Shown: positions 41,208-51,307, counted from the stretch's first letter. The stretch is DNA of 64,000 nucleotides from CAHJXF01 sp038240015 (GCA_038240015.1 JBBSEF010000005.1:1-64000); one strand, 5' to 3'. Notes: generated from the sequence alone by a model not told the origin. Made by a program: numbers and translations.

Positions 41208-42338
41208 ATGCCGATCAAACGACCCAAAGGCCATCCGGGCCGCGTGGTGGTTCTCGAACACCAATCGAAGATTCTGAAGGGCAACCCGCTCGGCGATCCG
41301 CATGTGCGGGCAGTCCACGTATGGTTGCCCCCGCAGTACGACGACAAGCGTTTCGCCGACGCGCGCTTCACGGTGCTCTACGACATGGTGGGCTTCATGG
41401 GTGCGGGACCTAGCCACGCCAACTGGAAGGCCTTCGGCGAGAACCTGCCCGAGCGGGCGGCGCGGCTCGTGCAAGAGAAGAAGATGGAGCCGGTCATCGT
41501 CGTCATGCCCGACTGCTTCACGGCGCTGGGCGGCAATCAGTACGTCAACTCATCTGCGATCGGCAACTACGCCGACTATCTGACGCGCGAGATCATTCCG
41601 TTCGTCGATACGCAATTTCGCACGCTCGCATCGCGCGCGCATCGCGGCTGCTTCGGCAAGAGTTCGGGCGGTTACGGCGCGATCGTGCACGGCATGAAGT
41701 ATGCGGACTACTGGGGCGCGATCGCCGACCACTCGGGCGATTCGTACTTCGACTTCGTCTATCGCAGCGACTGGCCGAACACGTTGAACGCGCTTGCGAA
41801 ATACGCGAAGCCCAAGCGCGAGACGGGTGCGATCGACGTCACGGCGCGCTCGAAGAGCACGGGGCAAGGGCTCGACGACGGACGCATCGCGGCCTTTCTC
41901 GATGCGCTGTGGAAAAAGAAAAAACTCGAGGGTCCCGATGGCCACGCGGTGATGAACCTGTGCATGGCCGCGACCTACGACCCCGACCCGTCCGCACCCA
42001 ACGGCTTTCGCGTGCCCTTCGATCTCGAGACCGGCGAGCTGATCGAGTCGCGCTGGAAGAAGTGGCTGGCCAACGACCCGATCAACCTGGTCGGTCGATA
42101 TGCAAAGGCGCTGCGCTCGCTGCGCGGCATCTACATCGATTGCGGATGGGCCGATCAATTCCACATCCACTACGGCACGCGGATTTTGTCGAAGCGGCTT
42201 GCCGCGTTGAAGATCGCTCACGTGTACGAAGAGTTCGACGACACGCACAGCGACATCGACTACCGCATGGATGTGAGCTTGCCGTTTCTGGCGAGGAGCT
42301 TGAGCGCGACGCAAGCGATCGCGAAGAAGAAACGCTGA
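41208..42338 (+). CDS. Putative esterase of the esterase D / enterochelin-esterase fold
   Basis: The 376-aa cytoplasmic protein (no signal peptide) has the alpha/beta-hydrolase fold of PF00756. The nucleophile is in GCFGKSSGGYGAI at about residue 152, the preceding strand is PVIVVMPDCFT, and a late DCGWADQFHIHYGT plus DTHSDIDYR provide likely acidic and His residues. The central part has a Lys-rich insertion (WKKKKLEG). GAGGAGAGG lies before the ATG at 41208. Family members cleave diverse esters, such as S-formylglutathione or enterobactin; this one is distant from those and its substrate is unknown. Confidence 0.8.
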   Translation: MPIKRPKGHPGRVVVLEHQSKILKGNPLGDPHVRAVHVWLPPQYDDKRFADARFTVLYDMVGFMGAGPSHANWKAFGENLPERAARLVQEKKMEPVIVVMPDCFTALGGNQYVNSSAIGNYADYLTREIIPFVDTQFRTLASRAHRGCFGKSSGGYGAIVHGMKYADYWGAIADHSGDSYFDFVYRSDWPNTLNALAKYAKPKRETGAIDVTARSKSTGQGLDDGRIAAFLDALWKKKKLEGPDGHAVMNLCMAATYDPDPSAPNGFRVPFDLETGELIESRWKKWLANDPINLVGRYAKALRSLRGIYIDCGWADQFHIHYGTRILSKRLAALKIAHVYEEFDDTHSDIDYRMDVSLPFLARSLSATQAIAKKKR

Positions 42339-42389
42339 GGGCGAGCATGGCGCGGGCGGTCTCGCAGCCCACCGCGCAGCGCGCGTCAA

Positions 42390-42827
42390 TCACGCGCCGT
42401 CGGCGACGAATCCCTCTGCGCGATGCGAGCCGTCGCAGAACGGTTTGTCCTTCGACTGCCCGCAACGGCACAACCAGGTGCCGGTCGTACGCGCGACCGT
42501 GCGTCCGGTGCCTGCACAAATTTCGATGTTGCCCGTCACATGCAGCGGGCCGTTCTTTTGCGGCGTCACCGTCAGAGGTCCGTCGCGCGATGCAAGCGAT
42601 TCGACCTTGCCGCTCTTCGGTTCTCCGCTGGCGACGAAGCCGGCCTTGACATGCGTGCCATCGCACCAAGGCTTGGTGTTCGACAGTCCGCAGCGACACA
42701 GCGTGGCGCTATAGCCGTCGGGTTTTCCATCGATGATCAGGTCGGCATGCACCGCATACGGTCCGTTCTCACGGATCCGCAACTGATTCACGGGCGGCGC
42801 GGTCTCGTCGGGACCACCGTCCTTCAC
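42390..42827 (-). CDS. CDGSH-type iron-sulfur protein with two [2Fe-2S] motifs
   Basis: The 145-aa protein carries two three-Cys-one-His CDGSH motifs: CRCGLSNTKPWCDGTH in the middle and CRCGQSKDKPFCDGSH near the end, each expected to bind a [2Fe-2S] cluster. A mitoNEET-like beta region with NGPYAVHADL and NGPLHVTGNI comes before each, so the protein is an internal duplication. The start is a GTG at 42827 and is not strongly supported; it matches the family length. The role is unknown, probably redox or cluster transfer. It ends tail to tail 51 bp from the esterase gene. Confidence 0.88.
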   Translation of the reverse strand: MKDGGPDETAPPVNQLRIRENGPYAVHADLIIDGKPDGYSATLCRCGLSNTKPWCDGTHVKAGFVASGEPKSGKVESLASRDGPLTVTPQKNGPLHVTGNIEICAGTGRTVARTTGTWLCRCGQSKDKPFCDGSHRAEGFVADGA

Positions 42828-43027
42828 TCCAGCGCGGCTCTTCGCGTTTGAGACTGAACGCCGCGTAGAGATAGCAGCACATCAGGTGATGCTCGATCTC
42901 TGAGGCTTCGTGCAGCCAAAAAGCAGTTGTTCGCGCGTCGGCGGAAGGACGGCCTCGGTCGTTTTCAACGGTTCACCTCATGCCGAAGAGTTGATTGAAA
43001 AGCTTGATCACCAGATTAGCTAACAAA

Positions 43028-44554
43028 TTAGCCAAGAAATAGCCGATACGCCGGATTGTCGGTCTCGTTTTCGAATGGATAGCCTAGCGCCTTCAAAAAA
43101 TTTCGGAAGCCCTTGCGTTCCGATGCGGGGACCTGGAGCCCCACGAGAATGCGACCGTAATCCGAACCCTGGTTGCGATAGTGGAACAGGCTGATGTTCC
43201 AGTTCGGGCTCATCGTCGAGAGAAATCGCATCAGCGCGCCGGGCCGCTCGGGGAAGACGAAGCAATAGATCTGCTCGTCGTTGGCGAGCGACGATCGTCC
43301 GCCGATCATGTGACGCAAGTGGGTCTTGGCAAGTTCATCGTGCGTGAGATCGAGCGTCTTGAAGCCATGCTTGTCGAACGTGGTCGCAAGCGACGCGCTC
43401 TCGCCGCGTGCGCTGACGGCGATGCCGACGAACACATGAGCGACGGTGACATCGGCGATGCGATAGTTGAACTCGGTCACATCGTGTGCGCCGATCAATC
43501 CGCAAAAGCGCCGGAAGCTGCCGCGTTCTTCGGGGATGGTCACCGCGAACACGGCCTCGCGATCTTCGCCCACCTCGGCGCGCTCGGCCACGAAGCGCAG
43601 CCGATCGAAGTTCATGTTCGCGCCGCAGGCGATCGCGACCAGCGTCTCGCCCTTCAGCCTCTCGCGCGCGACATAGGTCTTGAGCCCCGCGATCGACAAC
43701 GCGCCCGCGGGCTCGAGGATCGATCGGGTCTCGACGAAGACATCCTTGATCGCCGCGCAGGTCGCATCGGTGTCGACCGTGATGATCTCGTCGACGTACT
43801 TGCGCACCATGCGAAAGGTCTCGACGCCGACCTGCTTGACCGCAGTGCCGTCGGAGAACAGGCCGACGTTGGCGAGCGTGACGCGGCGCTTCGCGGCGAT
43901 CGATTGCGCCATCGCGTCCGAGTCGGTGGTCTGCACGCCGACGATGCGAATCTCCGGCCGCACCGCCTTCACGTACGCGGCCACGCCCGAGATCAGGCCG
44001 CCCCCGCCGATCGCAACGAAGATCGCGTGGATCGGCCGGTCGCTGTGCAGTGACTGATGCTGGCGCAGGATCTCCATGCCGATCGTGCCTTGCCCCGCGA
44101 TCACATCGGGATCGTCGAACGGATGGACGAAGCAGAGCTTTTCTTTTTTCTGCAGCGTGAGCGCGTGTGCGTAGGCGTCCGAGTAACTCTCGCCTGCGAG
44201 CACCACCTCGCTGCCGCGCGCCTTGACCGCTTCGATCTTCATGCGCGGCGTCGTGACCGGCATCACGATTACGGCGCGGCAGCCGAGGCGTTGCGCGGCG
44301 AGCGCGACGCCTTGCGCGTGATTGCCCGCCGATGCCGCGATCACGCCGCGCTTTAACTCGGCCGGCGACAGGTGCGCCATCTTGTTGTACGCGCCACGCA
44401 ACTTGAAGCTGAACACCGGTTGATTGTCTTCGCGCTTGAAGAGCACCGTGTTGCCCAAGCGCTTCGACAGCGCCGGCGCGACTTCGAGCTCGGTCTCGCG
44501 CGCGACGTCGTAGACGCGCGCGTTGAGGATACGTTTGAGATAGTCGTTGGCCAT
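43028..44554 (-). CDS. ilvA: Threonine ammonia-lyase (threonine deaminase), biosynthetic
   Basis: The 508-aa protein makes 2-oxobutanoate for isoleucine synthesis. The PLP lysine is K51 in FSFKLRGAYNKM, the phosphate loop is GGGGLISG, and SAGNHAQGVALAA is the usual fold-type II motif. The last 170 residues have two ACT-like domains (ERGSFRRFCGLIG and FPERPGALMRFLSTM), the allosteric part typical of the long biosynthetic enzyme that responds to isoleucine and valine. Length is close to E. coli IlvA. The start at 44554 removes a 14-codon extension and matches homologues (MANDYLKRIL). It is divergent from the YqaA-like gene. Confidence 0.95.
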   Translation of the reverse strand: MANDYLKRILNARVYDVARETELEVAPALSKRLGNTVLFKREDNQPVFSFKLRGAYNKMAHLSPAELKRGVIAASAGNHAQGVALAAQRLGCRAVIVMPVTTPRMKIEAVKARGSEVVLAGESYSDAYAHALTLQKKEKLCFVHPFDDPDVIAGQGTIGMEILRQHQSLHSDRPIHAIFVAIGGGGLISGVAAYVKAVRPEIRIVGVQTTDSDAMAQSIAAKRRVTLANVGLFSDGTAVKQVGVETFRMVRKYVDEIITVDTDATCAAIKDVFVETRSILEPAGALSIAGLKTYVARERLKGETLVAIACGANMNFDRLRFVAERAEVGEDREAVFAVTIPEERGSFRRFCGLIGAHDVTEFNYRIADVTVAHVFVGIAVSARGESASLATTFDKHGFKTLDLTHDELAKTHLRHMIGGRSSLANDEQIYCFVFPERPGALMRFLSTMSPNWNISLFHYRNQGSDYGRILVGLQVPASERKGFRNFLKALGYPFENETDNPAYRLFLG

Positions 44555-44649
44555 GGACGGGACTTTGATGCGCGATGTTGGAAGCTGCGGCAGCACGCGA
44601 CTCTATCCGATCGCGCATGGCGAAACGCCGCGGTCGCTACAATCCGCCG

Positions 44650-45198
44650 ATGCTCGACTCATGGATGCAGGCGGCACTCGCGTGGCTCTCGCTGCCGCAA
44701 TTCGGATTGTCGAGCGTCTTCGTCGTCAGCTTCGTTTCGGCGACGCTGGTCCCTCTGGGCTCCGAGCCGGTGGTGTACGGCATGGTCAAGCTGCGGCCCG
44801 ACCTGTTCTGGGAAACGATCGCGGTCGCAACCGTCGGCAACACGCTCGGCGGTATCGTCGATTACTGGATGGGTCGCGGCGCCGAGTGGATGCTCGAGCG
44901 CAAGCTGAATCTCGACGAGCATGGGCTGCCGATCCAGCCGGTCGCGGTCGAAGGCTCGATACCCGATGGCGCAACACCCGCGGACTCACCGGGCAAATGG
45001 CATCAGCGCGCCGTGTCGTGGATGGAACGCTTCGGCGCTTTCGGGTGCGTGCTTTCGTGGTTGCCCGGCATCGGCGATCCGTTGTGCGCGGTCGCGGGCT
45101 GGCTGCACCTGCCGTTCTGGCGCTGCGTGATGTGGATGGCGATCGGCAAGTGCCTGCGCTACATCACGATGACTGCCGGCCTCGTCTGGATGTTCTGA
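44650..45198 (+). CDS. YqaA-family (SNARE-associated/DedA-like) membrane protein
   Basis: The 182-aa protein has four or more hydrophobic segments and the DedA-like pattern FVSATLVPLGSEPVVYG and VGNTLGGIVDYWMGRGAEW, then RFGAFGCVLSWLPGIGDPLCAVAGW. This is the YqaA branch of the VTT superfamily, whose members are linked with lipid scrambling and transport. A cytosolic loop of about 40 residues in the middle is slightly long. Start 44650 is chosen because it begins just before the first helix. The gene shares its upstream region with ilvA. Confidence 0.85.
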   Translation: MLDSWMQAALAWLSLPQFGLSSVFVVSFVSATLVPLGSEPVVYGMVKLRPDLFWETIAVATVGNTLGGIVDYWMGRGAEWMLERKLNLDEHGLPIQPVAVEGSIPDGATPADSPGKWHQRAVSWMERFGAFGCVLSWLPGIGDPLCAVAGWLHLPFWRCVMWMAIGKCLRYITMTAGLVWMF

Positions 45199-45295
45199 GG
45201 TACGCAACACGCCCGGACAGAGCGGCTTCGGCACACGTCGGGATCTTTCCGTACCATTGGGCGAAAGTCCCCTGAAGCGCGGTCCCGCGACGCCC

Positions 45296-48200
45296 ATGAA
45301 CGCCCCCCTGTTTCCCCGCTTGTCCGCATCGACTCCACTCGCCGAAGCGCCGCCGCGCCTGCGCGAGATTCCGTACAACTACACCTCGTTCTCGGATCGC
45401 GAGATCGTGATGCGCCTGCTCGGCGCATCGGCGTGGGACGACCTCAACGAATTGCGCACCGAGCGACGCACCGGTCGTTCGGCCCGCATGCTGTATGAGG
45501 TGCTGGGCGACATCTGGGTGGTTCAGCGCAACCCTTATCTGCAGGACGACCTGCTCGACAATCCCAAGCGCCGTGCCGCATTGATCGAGGCGCTGCATCA
45601 CCGCTTGAGCGAAGTCGACAAGCGTCGCAAGTCCAGCGGCGCTGCGCAGGACGCGGATGCGCATGCCGACCGCGATGCGAAGGTCGGTCATCTGCTCGAC
45701 GCCGCACGCAAGGCGGTCGGCCGGTTCGAAGCCGACTTCCGCGACACTTGGGACCTGCGCAAGCTGACGGCCAGGAAACTCGCGCGCGTGACGGCCAGGG
45801 ACAACATCAAGTTCGATGGCCTCTCGCGCGTCTCGCACGTGACCGATGCCACCGACTGGCGCGTCGAGTATCCGTTCGTCGTGTTGACGCCCGATACCGA
45901 AGAAGAGATGGCCGCAGTGGTTGCGACCTGCATCGAACTCGGCCTGACGATCATTCCGCGCGGCGGCGGCACGGGCTATACCGGCGGCGCGATTCCGCTG
46001 ACGCCGCGCGCCGCAGTGATCAACACCGAGAAGCTCGAAGGCCTGGGCGCAGTTGAAATGCGCGCGCTGCCCGGCCACGACCGGCCGGTCGCGACCATCT
46101 GGTCGGGCGCGGGCGTGGTCACCAAGCGCGTGGCCGATGCGGCAGAAGCCTCGGGTCATGTGTTCGCGGTCGATCCGACTTCGGCCGAAGCCTCGTGCAT
46201 CGGCGGCAACGTCGCGATGAACGCGGGCGGCAAGAAGGCCGTGCTGTGGGGAACCGCGCTCGACAATCTGCTGTCGTGGCGCATGGTCGACTGCGACGGC
46301 AACTGGCTCGAGGTCGAGCGCCTCGATCACAACCTCGGCAAGATTCACGACGCGCCGGTGGCGACCTTCGAGGTGCGCAAGTTCGAGCCCGACGGCAAGA
46401 CGCCGATCTCTATCGAGACGCTGGCCATCGAAGGCAAGCGCTTTCGCAAGGAAGGGCTCGGCAAGGACGTCACCGACAAGTTCCTCGCGGGCTTGCCTGG
46501 CGTGCAGAAGGAAGGCTGCGACGGACTCATCACTTCGGCGCGCTGGATCCTGCACAAGATGCCGGCGCATACGCGCACGGTCTGTCTCGAATTCTTCGGA
46601 CAGGCGCGCGAGGCGATACCCTCGATCGTCGAGATCAAGGACTTCATGGACGCCGAGGCGCGCGCGGGCCGCGCGGTGCTCGCAGGTCTCGAGCACCTCG
46701 ACGAGCGCTATCTGCGCGCGGTCGGCTACGCGACCAAGTCGAAGCGCGGCGCGGAAACGGCGTCGGCGCTGTCGTCGGGGTCATCGTCGTCGTCGTATCC
46801 CAAGATGGCGCTCTTCGGCGACATCGTCGGCGACGATGCCGATGAGGTGGCGCGCGCAGCGTCCGAGGTGGTGCGGATGGCGAACGGGCGCAACGGCGAA
46901 GGCTTCGTCGCGGTATCGGCCGAGGCGCGGAAAAAATTCTGGCTCGACCGCGCGCGCACCGCTGCGATCGCGCGCCATACCAACGCGTTCAAGATCAACG
47001 AGGACGTCGTCATTCCGCTCGCGCGGATGGGCGAATACACCGATGCGATCGAGCGCATCAACATCGAGCTGTCGATCGACAACAAGCTCGAACTGCTCGC
47101 TGCGCTCGACCGCTATTTCGCGCACGACCTCGGCGCCATCGCGCTCGGCAAGACCGACGATGCGGAGGTCGATCGCCTGAGCCGCGACGAGTTGATGGGC
47201 AATCGCGTCGAGCAGGCGCGTGAATTGATTGCGGATGTGCGGGCGCGCTGGCAGTACTTGCGGGCGCACATGGATGTGTCGCTCGATGAGGCAAGAGAGG
47301 CGCTCGCCGCGAACCGGATCGTCATCGACCGCAACGACGTTCGCGTCTTCGATCTCCTGCAAGATCGCTCCATCCGCGTCTCCTGGAAGCGCGAAGTCCG
47401 CGCACTCTTGCGTCAGCTCTTCAACGGCGCCGCATTCGCGCCCGTGCTCGCCGGCGCCGAAGCGGTTCACAAGCGCGTGCTGCGCGGTCGCGTGTTCATC
47501 GCGCTTCACATGCACGCGGGCGACGGCAACGTCCACACCAACATCCCGGTCAACTCGGACGACTACGCGATGCTCGCGACCGCGAACGCCGCGGTGGCGC
47601 GCATCATGCAGATCGCGCGCGACCTCGATGGCGTGATCTCTGGCGAGCACGGCATCGGCATCACCAAGCTCGAATACCTCACCGACGACGAGACTGCAGA
47701 CTTCCGCGCATACAAGCAGAAGGTCGATCCGCAGGGACACTTCAACCAGGGAAAATTGCAGGCATTGCCTGCCGTGCCGTCCGATCTGCGCAATGCGTAC
47801 ACGCCCAGCTTCGGCCTGATGGGCGCGGAGTCGCTGATCATGCAGCAGTCCGACATCGGCGCGATCAGCGACTCGATCAAGGACTGCCTGCGTTGCGGCA
47901 AGTGCAAGCCGGTGTGTGCTACCCATGTGCCACGCGCCAACCTGCTCTATTCGCCGAGGAACAAGATCCTCGCGACGTCGCTGTTGATCGAAGCTTTCCT
48001 CTATGAAGAGCAGACGCGCCGCGGCATCTCGATCAAGCATTGGGAGGAGTTCACCGATGTGGCCGACCATTGCACGGTGTGCCACAAATGTCTGGCGCCG
48101 TGTCCGGTCGATATCGACTTCGGTGACGTGTCGATGAACATGCGCAACCTGCTGCGCAGGATGGGGCAGAAGAAATTCAATCCGGGCACCGCCGCGGCTA

Positions 48201-49339
48201 TGTTCTTCTTGAACGCGACCGATCCGACGACCATCAATGTCACGCGCAAGCTGATGATGGACTGGGGTTTCAAAGCCCAGCGCGCGGCCGTCGAGTTCTT
48301 CAAGCTGGCCGGCAGGAAGCAGACCGCGCATCCGCCCGCGACTCATGGGAAGACGCCGGTCCGCGAGCAGGTGATCCACTTCATGAACAAGAAGATGCCG
48401 GGCAACCTCCCCAAGAAAACGGCGCGCGCCCTGCTCGACATCGAGGACTCGAAGTTCGTGCCCATCATTCGCGACCCGGTGCGTGCGAATGCGGACAGCG
48501 AAGCGGTGTTTTATTTCCCGGGATGCGGGTCGGAACGGTTGTTCTCGCAGGTCGGCCTGGCGACCCAGGCGATGCTGTGGCACGTCGGCGTGCAGACGGT
48601 GTTACCACCTGGTTACTTGTGCTGCGGCTACCCGCAGCGCGGCAACGGCGACTTCGACAAAGCGGAAAAAATCATCACCGACAACCGCGTGCTGTTTCAT
48701 CGCATGGCCAACACGCTCAACTACCTCGACATCAAGACCGTCGTGGTCAGTTGCGGGACGTGCTACGACCAGCTCGCGGGCTATCAATTCGACCAGATCT
48801 TCCCGGGCTGCCGCCTGATCGACATCCACGAGTTCCTGATGGAGAAGGGCGTGAAACTGGAAAGCGTGACGGGGACGCGGTACATGTATCACGACCCCTG
48901 CCACACGCCGATGAAGCAATACGACCCGCTGAAGGTTGTCAATACGCTGATCGCGAGCGACCTCAACGGCAAGGTCGAGAAGAACGATCGCTGCTGCGGC
49001 GAGTCGGGAACGCTCGCGATCACGCGGCCCGACATCTCGACGCAGGTGCGCTTTCGCAAGGAAGAGGAAATGCGCAAGGGCTTGGCAAAGATCCGTGCGG
49101 CTGCGATGCCGGTCGATCTGTCGGCGGTTTCTTCAACGCGTCCTTCGTCCGCCTCGCCCGTGAAAATTCTCACCTCGTGCCCGTCGTGCCTGCAGGGCCT
49201 GTCGCGTTTCACCGATGACGTCGGGGTCGAAGCGGACTACATCGTCGTCGAGATCGCGAAGCATCTGCTCGGAGAAGACTGGATGCCCGACTATGTGCGT
49301 CGCGCGAACGCCGGCGGCATCGAGCGCGTACTGGTCTGA
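45296..49339 (+). CDS. Giant FAD/Fe-S oxidoreductase with DUF3683, FAD-oxidase, 4Fe-4S and CCG domains
   Basis: The 1347-aa protein combines what are often separate subunits. An N-terminal DUF3683 domain (REIPYNYTSFSDREIV to about residue 120) is followed by a PCMH-type FAD domain (IPRGGGTGYTGGAIPL about 220) and an FAD-oxidase C domain (GDGNVHTNIP and SGEHGIG about 740-785). Then come two 4Fe-4S motifs (C864-LRCGKCKPVC and C926-TVCHKCLAPC), and two CCG domains near the end (CCGYPQRGNGDF at about 1109 and a second CCGESGT block about 1235). The layout resembles fused D-lactate or glycolate dehydrogenase (GlpC/LutA-like) and should oxidise a 2-hydroxyacid with electrons passing to quinone. The substrate is unknown. 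An Ala/Ser run near 490-500 is an expansion-like loop. Confidence 0.9.
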   Translation: MNAPLFPRLSASTPLAEAPPRLREIPYNYTSFSDREIVMRLLGASAWDDLNELRTERRTGRSARMLYEVLGDIWVVQRNPYLQDDLLDNPKRRAALIEALHHRLSEVDKRRKSSGAAQDADAHADRDAKVGHLLDAARKAVGRFEADFRDTWDLRKLTARKLARVTARDNIKFDGLSRVSHVTDATDWRVEYPFVVLTPDTEEEMAAVVATCIELGLTIIPRGGGTGYTGGAIPLTPRAAVINTEKLEGLGAVEMRALPGHDRPVATIWSGAGVVTKRVADAAEASGHVFAVDPTSAEASCIGGNVAMNAGGKKAVLWGTALDNLLSWRMVDCDGNWLEVERLDHNLGKIHDAPVATFEVRKFEPDGKTPISIETLAIEGKRFRKEGLGKDVTDKFLAGLPGVQKEGCDGLITSARWILHKMPAHTRTVCLEFFGQAREAIPSIVEIKDFMDAEARAGRAVLAGLEHLDERYLRAVGYATKSKRGAETASALSSGSSSSSYPKMALFGDIVGDDADEVARAASEVVRMANGRNGEGFVAVSAEARKKFWLDRARTAAIARHTNAFKINEDVVIPLARMGEYTDAIERINIELSIDNKLELLAALDRYFAHDLGAIALGKTDDAEVDRLSRDELMGNRVEQARELIADVRARWQYLRAHMDVSLDEAREALAANRIVIDRNDVRVFDLLQDRSIRVSWKREVRALLRQLFNGAAFAPVLAGAEAVHKRVLRGRVFIALHMHAGDGNVHTNIPVNSDDYAMLATANAAVARIMQIARDLDGVISGEHGIGITKLEYLTDDETADFRAYKQKVDPQGHFNQGKLQALPAVPSDLRNAYTPSFGLMGAESLIMQQSDIGAISDSIKDCLRCGKCKPVCATHVPRANLLYSPRNKILATSLLIEAFLYEEQTRRGISIKHWEEFTDVADHCTVCHKCLAPCPVDIDFGDVSMNMRNLLRRMGQKKFNPGTAAAMFFLNATDPTTINVTRKLMMDWGFKAQRAAVEFFKLAGRKQTAHPPATHGKTPVREQVIHFMNKKMPGNLPKKTARALLDIEDSKFVPIIRDPVRANADSEAVFYFPGCGSERLFSQVGLATQAMLWHVGVQTVLPPGYLCCGYPQRGNGDFDKAEKIITDNRVLFHRMANTLNYLDIKTVVVSCGTCYDQLAGYQFDQIFPGCRLIDIHEFLMEKGVKLESVTGTRYMYHDPCHTPMKQYDPLKVVNTLIASDLNGKVEKNDRCCGESGTLAITRPDISTQVRFRKEEEMRKGLAKIRAAAMPVDLSAVSSTRPSSASPVKILTSCPSCLQGLSRFTDDVGVEADYIVVEIAKHLLGEDWMPDYVRRANAGGIERVLV

Positions 49340-49450
49340 AAGAACCCACGATCCGCGACCAGCGTGCAACCATGACTGCCGAACGGCATCTCCGAAGGCC
49401 GCGCGTCGAATGCACAATACGCATTTCGTCCTTGGCCGGTCCCAGTCCCC

Positions 49451-51307
49451 ATGCTTCGATTCTCACGTAGCGACGACGCGCCTGCGGAGAAAAGGCCACA
49501 CATCGTCGACGGACCAGGCGCCAAGACGTGGCTTGCGGCGATGGCGCAGCCCGGAAGCGTGGCCAGCCTGCTCGAAATTGCAGAAGTGCTCAACGCGCTT
49601 GGCGCGCGCGGCGAGGAGAACGACGCGCCGGTTCTGCCTGCGCACCGCAAATTTGCGATCGTCGAGCGGATTCGCGGCGTGCTCGCCCACGTACTCGTCG
49701 AGCGCACGCGCGAAGATCCCTGCGCGGCGTTGCCGCTTGCCGATGAATTCAGCCTCAGGTTCTGGCCGGCCATCGATGCGGCCGCTGCGCTGCGCGATGT
49801 CTATGCGTGGCTGGTTTCGCAACTACCCGAGACAGCCGAGGCCGTCGCTTCGCGGACGCCGACCGAGGTGTCGCCCGAGTCGGCCATCCCTGTCATCGCC
49901 GTCGTGTCGATCTCGCGAGTCGACGCCCTGCAGCGCGCACTCGACGTCAACGCGCAGGCCATGCTCGCGATCCAGCGGGCACGCTGGCCCGTCCCCGCGT
50001 CGATGTGGGAGCGTCATTGCACGCTCGGCCAACTGGTCCGCGACCTCGATTGTCAGGACACCGAAGTCGCCGACGCGCTGCGCGCGAGCGTGACGCGAAC
50101 CTGCCGCGCGGCGTTCGTGTTGCCGATCATGGTCGCATTGGCCGACCCGGCTTCGCGAAGCGCGGTCGAGTTCGACGTGATTCGCATGGCCGCGCAGCGC
50201 TGGTCGCGCAAGGTGGGCTTTCGCATCGAGCGGCGCATGGGGGTCAACGCGGACGCGGCCAACACACCCGTCAGGCCGATTCCCAATCCCGGTCCGAGCG
50301 TGACGCTCGGGGCGTTTACGCTGCGCTTCGATACGCAAAGCGCAATCCTGTCGATCGACAAACGCCTCGAGGCACTGGCCGAAGGCCGGATGCCGCGCGA
50401 AGCCGGCATCGGCGACAGCTTGCGCCCGCAGGCGGCGCGCGAACTTCTGCAGTCGCTGCGCCTGCGCTGGGGAGCGGTCTCGCCGTCGGATATCGCTGCG
50501 CCTGATCGCGCATGGCGAAGCGCCGCGATCGATACCCAGCTTCTCGCCGTGGTCGGCATGCCGGGCCGTGAACCGGCGTTACGTGAAACCGATCTGCGAA
50601 CCTCTTCGCAATTCGGCAAGGAACATCACACCTACGCCTATCAACGCATGAAGCAGGGTGGCATCACCAGGCCGCGCGAGGCAATCGAGAGCGATCGAAT
50701 CGAGCACCTGTTGGCATCCGCCGAAACATGGACCCTCGACGCCGAAGCGGCCGACGCGATTCGTTGCGTACGCAGGCATGCGCGCCCGCCGATTGGCCTG
50801 CATCGTCTGATCGGACTCAAGCTCGGCGGACACGATCACGCGACCCCCTTTCTGTTGGGCTGGGTGGAGGCGATGCAGGGAACGACTTCCGAAGACGACG
50901 ACCGTCGCATCCGGCATACCAGCGCGCATAGCGTCAGAGTGCGACTTGCGCCCGGGCTGCCGCAAGTCGTGCGCGCGTCGATCGATGAAGCCGAACTCGA
51001 GTGCGCGTTTCTGCTCGCGCCCGGCGGCAATGGACTGCCTGGCTCGCGCACTCCGCACATCAGCTCGTTCGTCCCGCTTAACAGCGACAGCGGACTGCAG
51101 CCGAACCTGATGCACCGTCAGGACGGCGATGGCTGGCAAGCGGTGCGCGCATCGCCGCGCGAGTACGGACTGGTGCTGCCGCTTGCGACCTTTCGTCCGC
51201 TTCGCCTGGTCCGCGCGGTACGAGAGGGCGCGCTGGCGGTCCTGCGTCTCGAGGAGCTGATGATGCGCGGCGCGGACTTCGACCTGGTGCGATTCACGCC
51301 GCTATAG
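49451..51307 (+). CDS. Unrecognised 618-aa cytoplasmic protein
   Basis: I do not recognise this gene. The protein has no signal peptide or transmembrane helix. Residues 1-150 are mostly helical with many Ala, Glu and Arg. A middle region (about 160-330) contains SISRVDALQRALDVNAQAMLAIQ and an FRIERRMGVN stretch. A later block has RLIGLKLGGHDHATPFLLGWVEAMQGT and ends with a PilZ-like feel (RVRLAPGLPQVVRASIDEAELECAFLL), but no RxxxR switch is visible. ATG 49451 has no strong ribosome site. It lies after the FAD/Fe-S gene and runs convergently to phoR. A regulatory or nucleotide-binding role is only a guess. Confidence 0.6.
   Translation: MLRFSRSDDAPAEKRPHIVDGPGAKTWLAAMAQPGSVASLLEIAEVLNALGARGEENDAPVLPAHRKFAIVERIRGVLAHVLVERTREDPCAALPLADEFSLRFWPAIDAAAALRDVYAWLVSQLPETAEAVASRTPTEVSPESAIPVIAVVSISRVDALQRALDVNAQAMLAIQRARWPVPASMWERHCTLGQLVRDLDCQDTEVADALRASVTRTCRAAFVLPIMVALADPASRSAVEFDVIRMAAQRWSRKVGFRIERRMGVNADAANTPVRPIPNPGPSVTLGAFTLRFDTQSAILSIDKRLEALAEGRMPREAGIGDSLRPQAARELLQSLRLRWGAVSPSDIAAPDRAWRSAAIDTQLLAVVGMPGREPALRETDLRTSSQFGKEHHTYAYQRMKQGGITRPREAIESDRIEHLLASAETWTLDAEAADAIRCVRRHARPPIGLHRLIGLKLGGHDHATPFLLGWVEAMQGTTSEDDDRRIRHTSAHSVRVRLAPGLPQVVRASIDEAELECAFLLAPGGNGLPGSRTPHISSFVPLNSDSGLQPNLMHRQDGDGWQAVRASPREYGLVLPLATFRPLRLVRAVREGALAVLRLEELMMRGADFDLVRFTPL

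Noticed and set aside
46781..48583. 600-codon antisense frame inside the FAD/Fe-S oxidoreductase gene
   Set aside because: It is antisense to a protein with intact cofactor motifs and its own translation has no recognisable domain.
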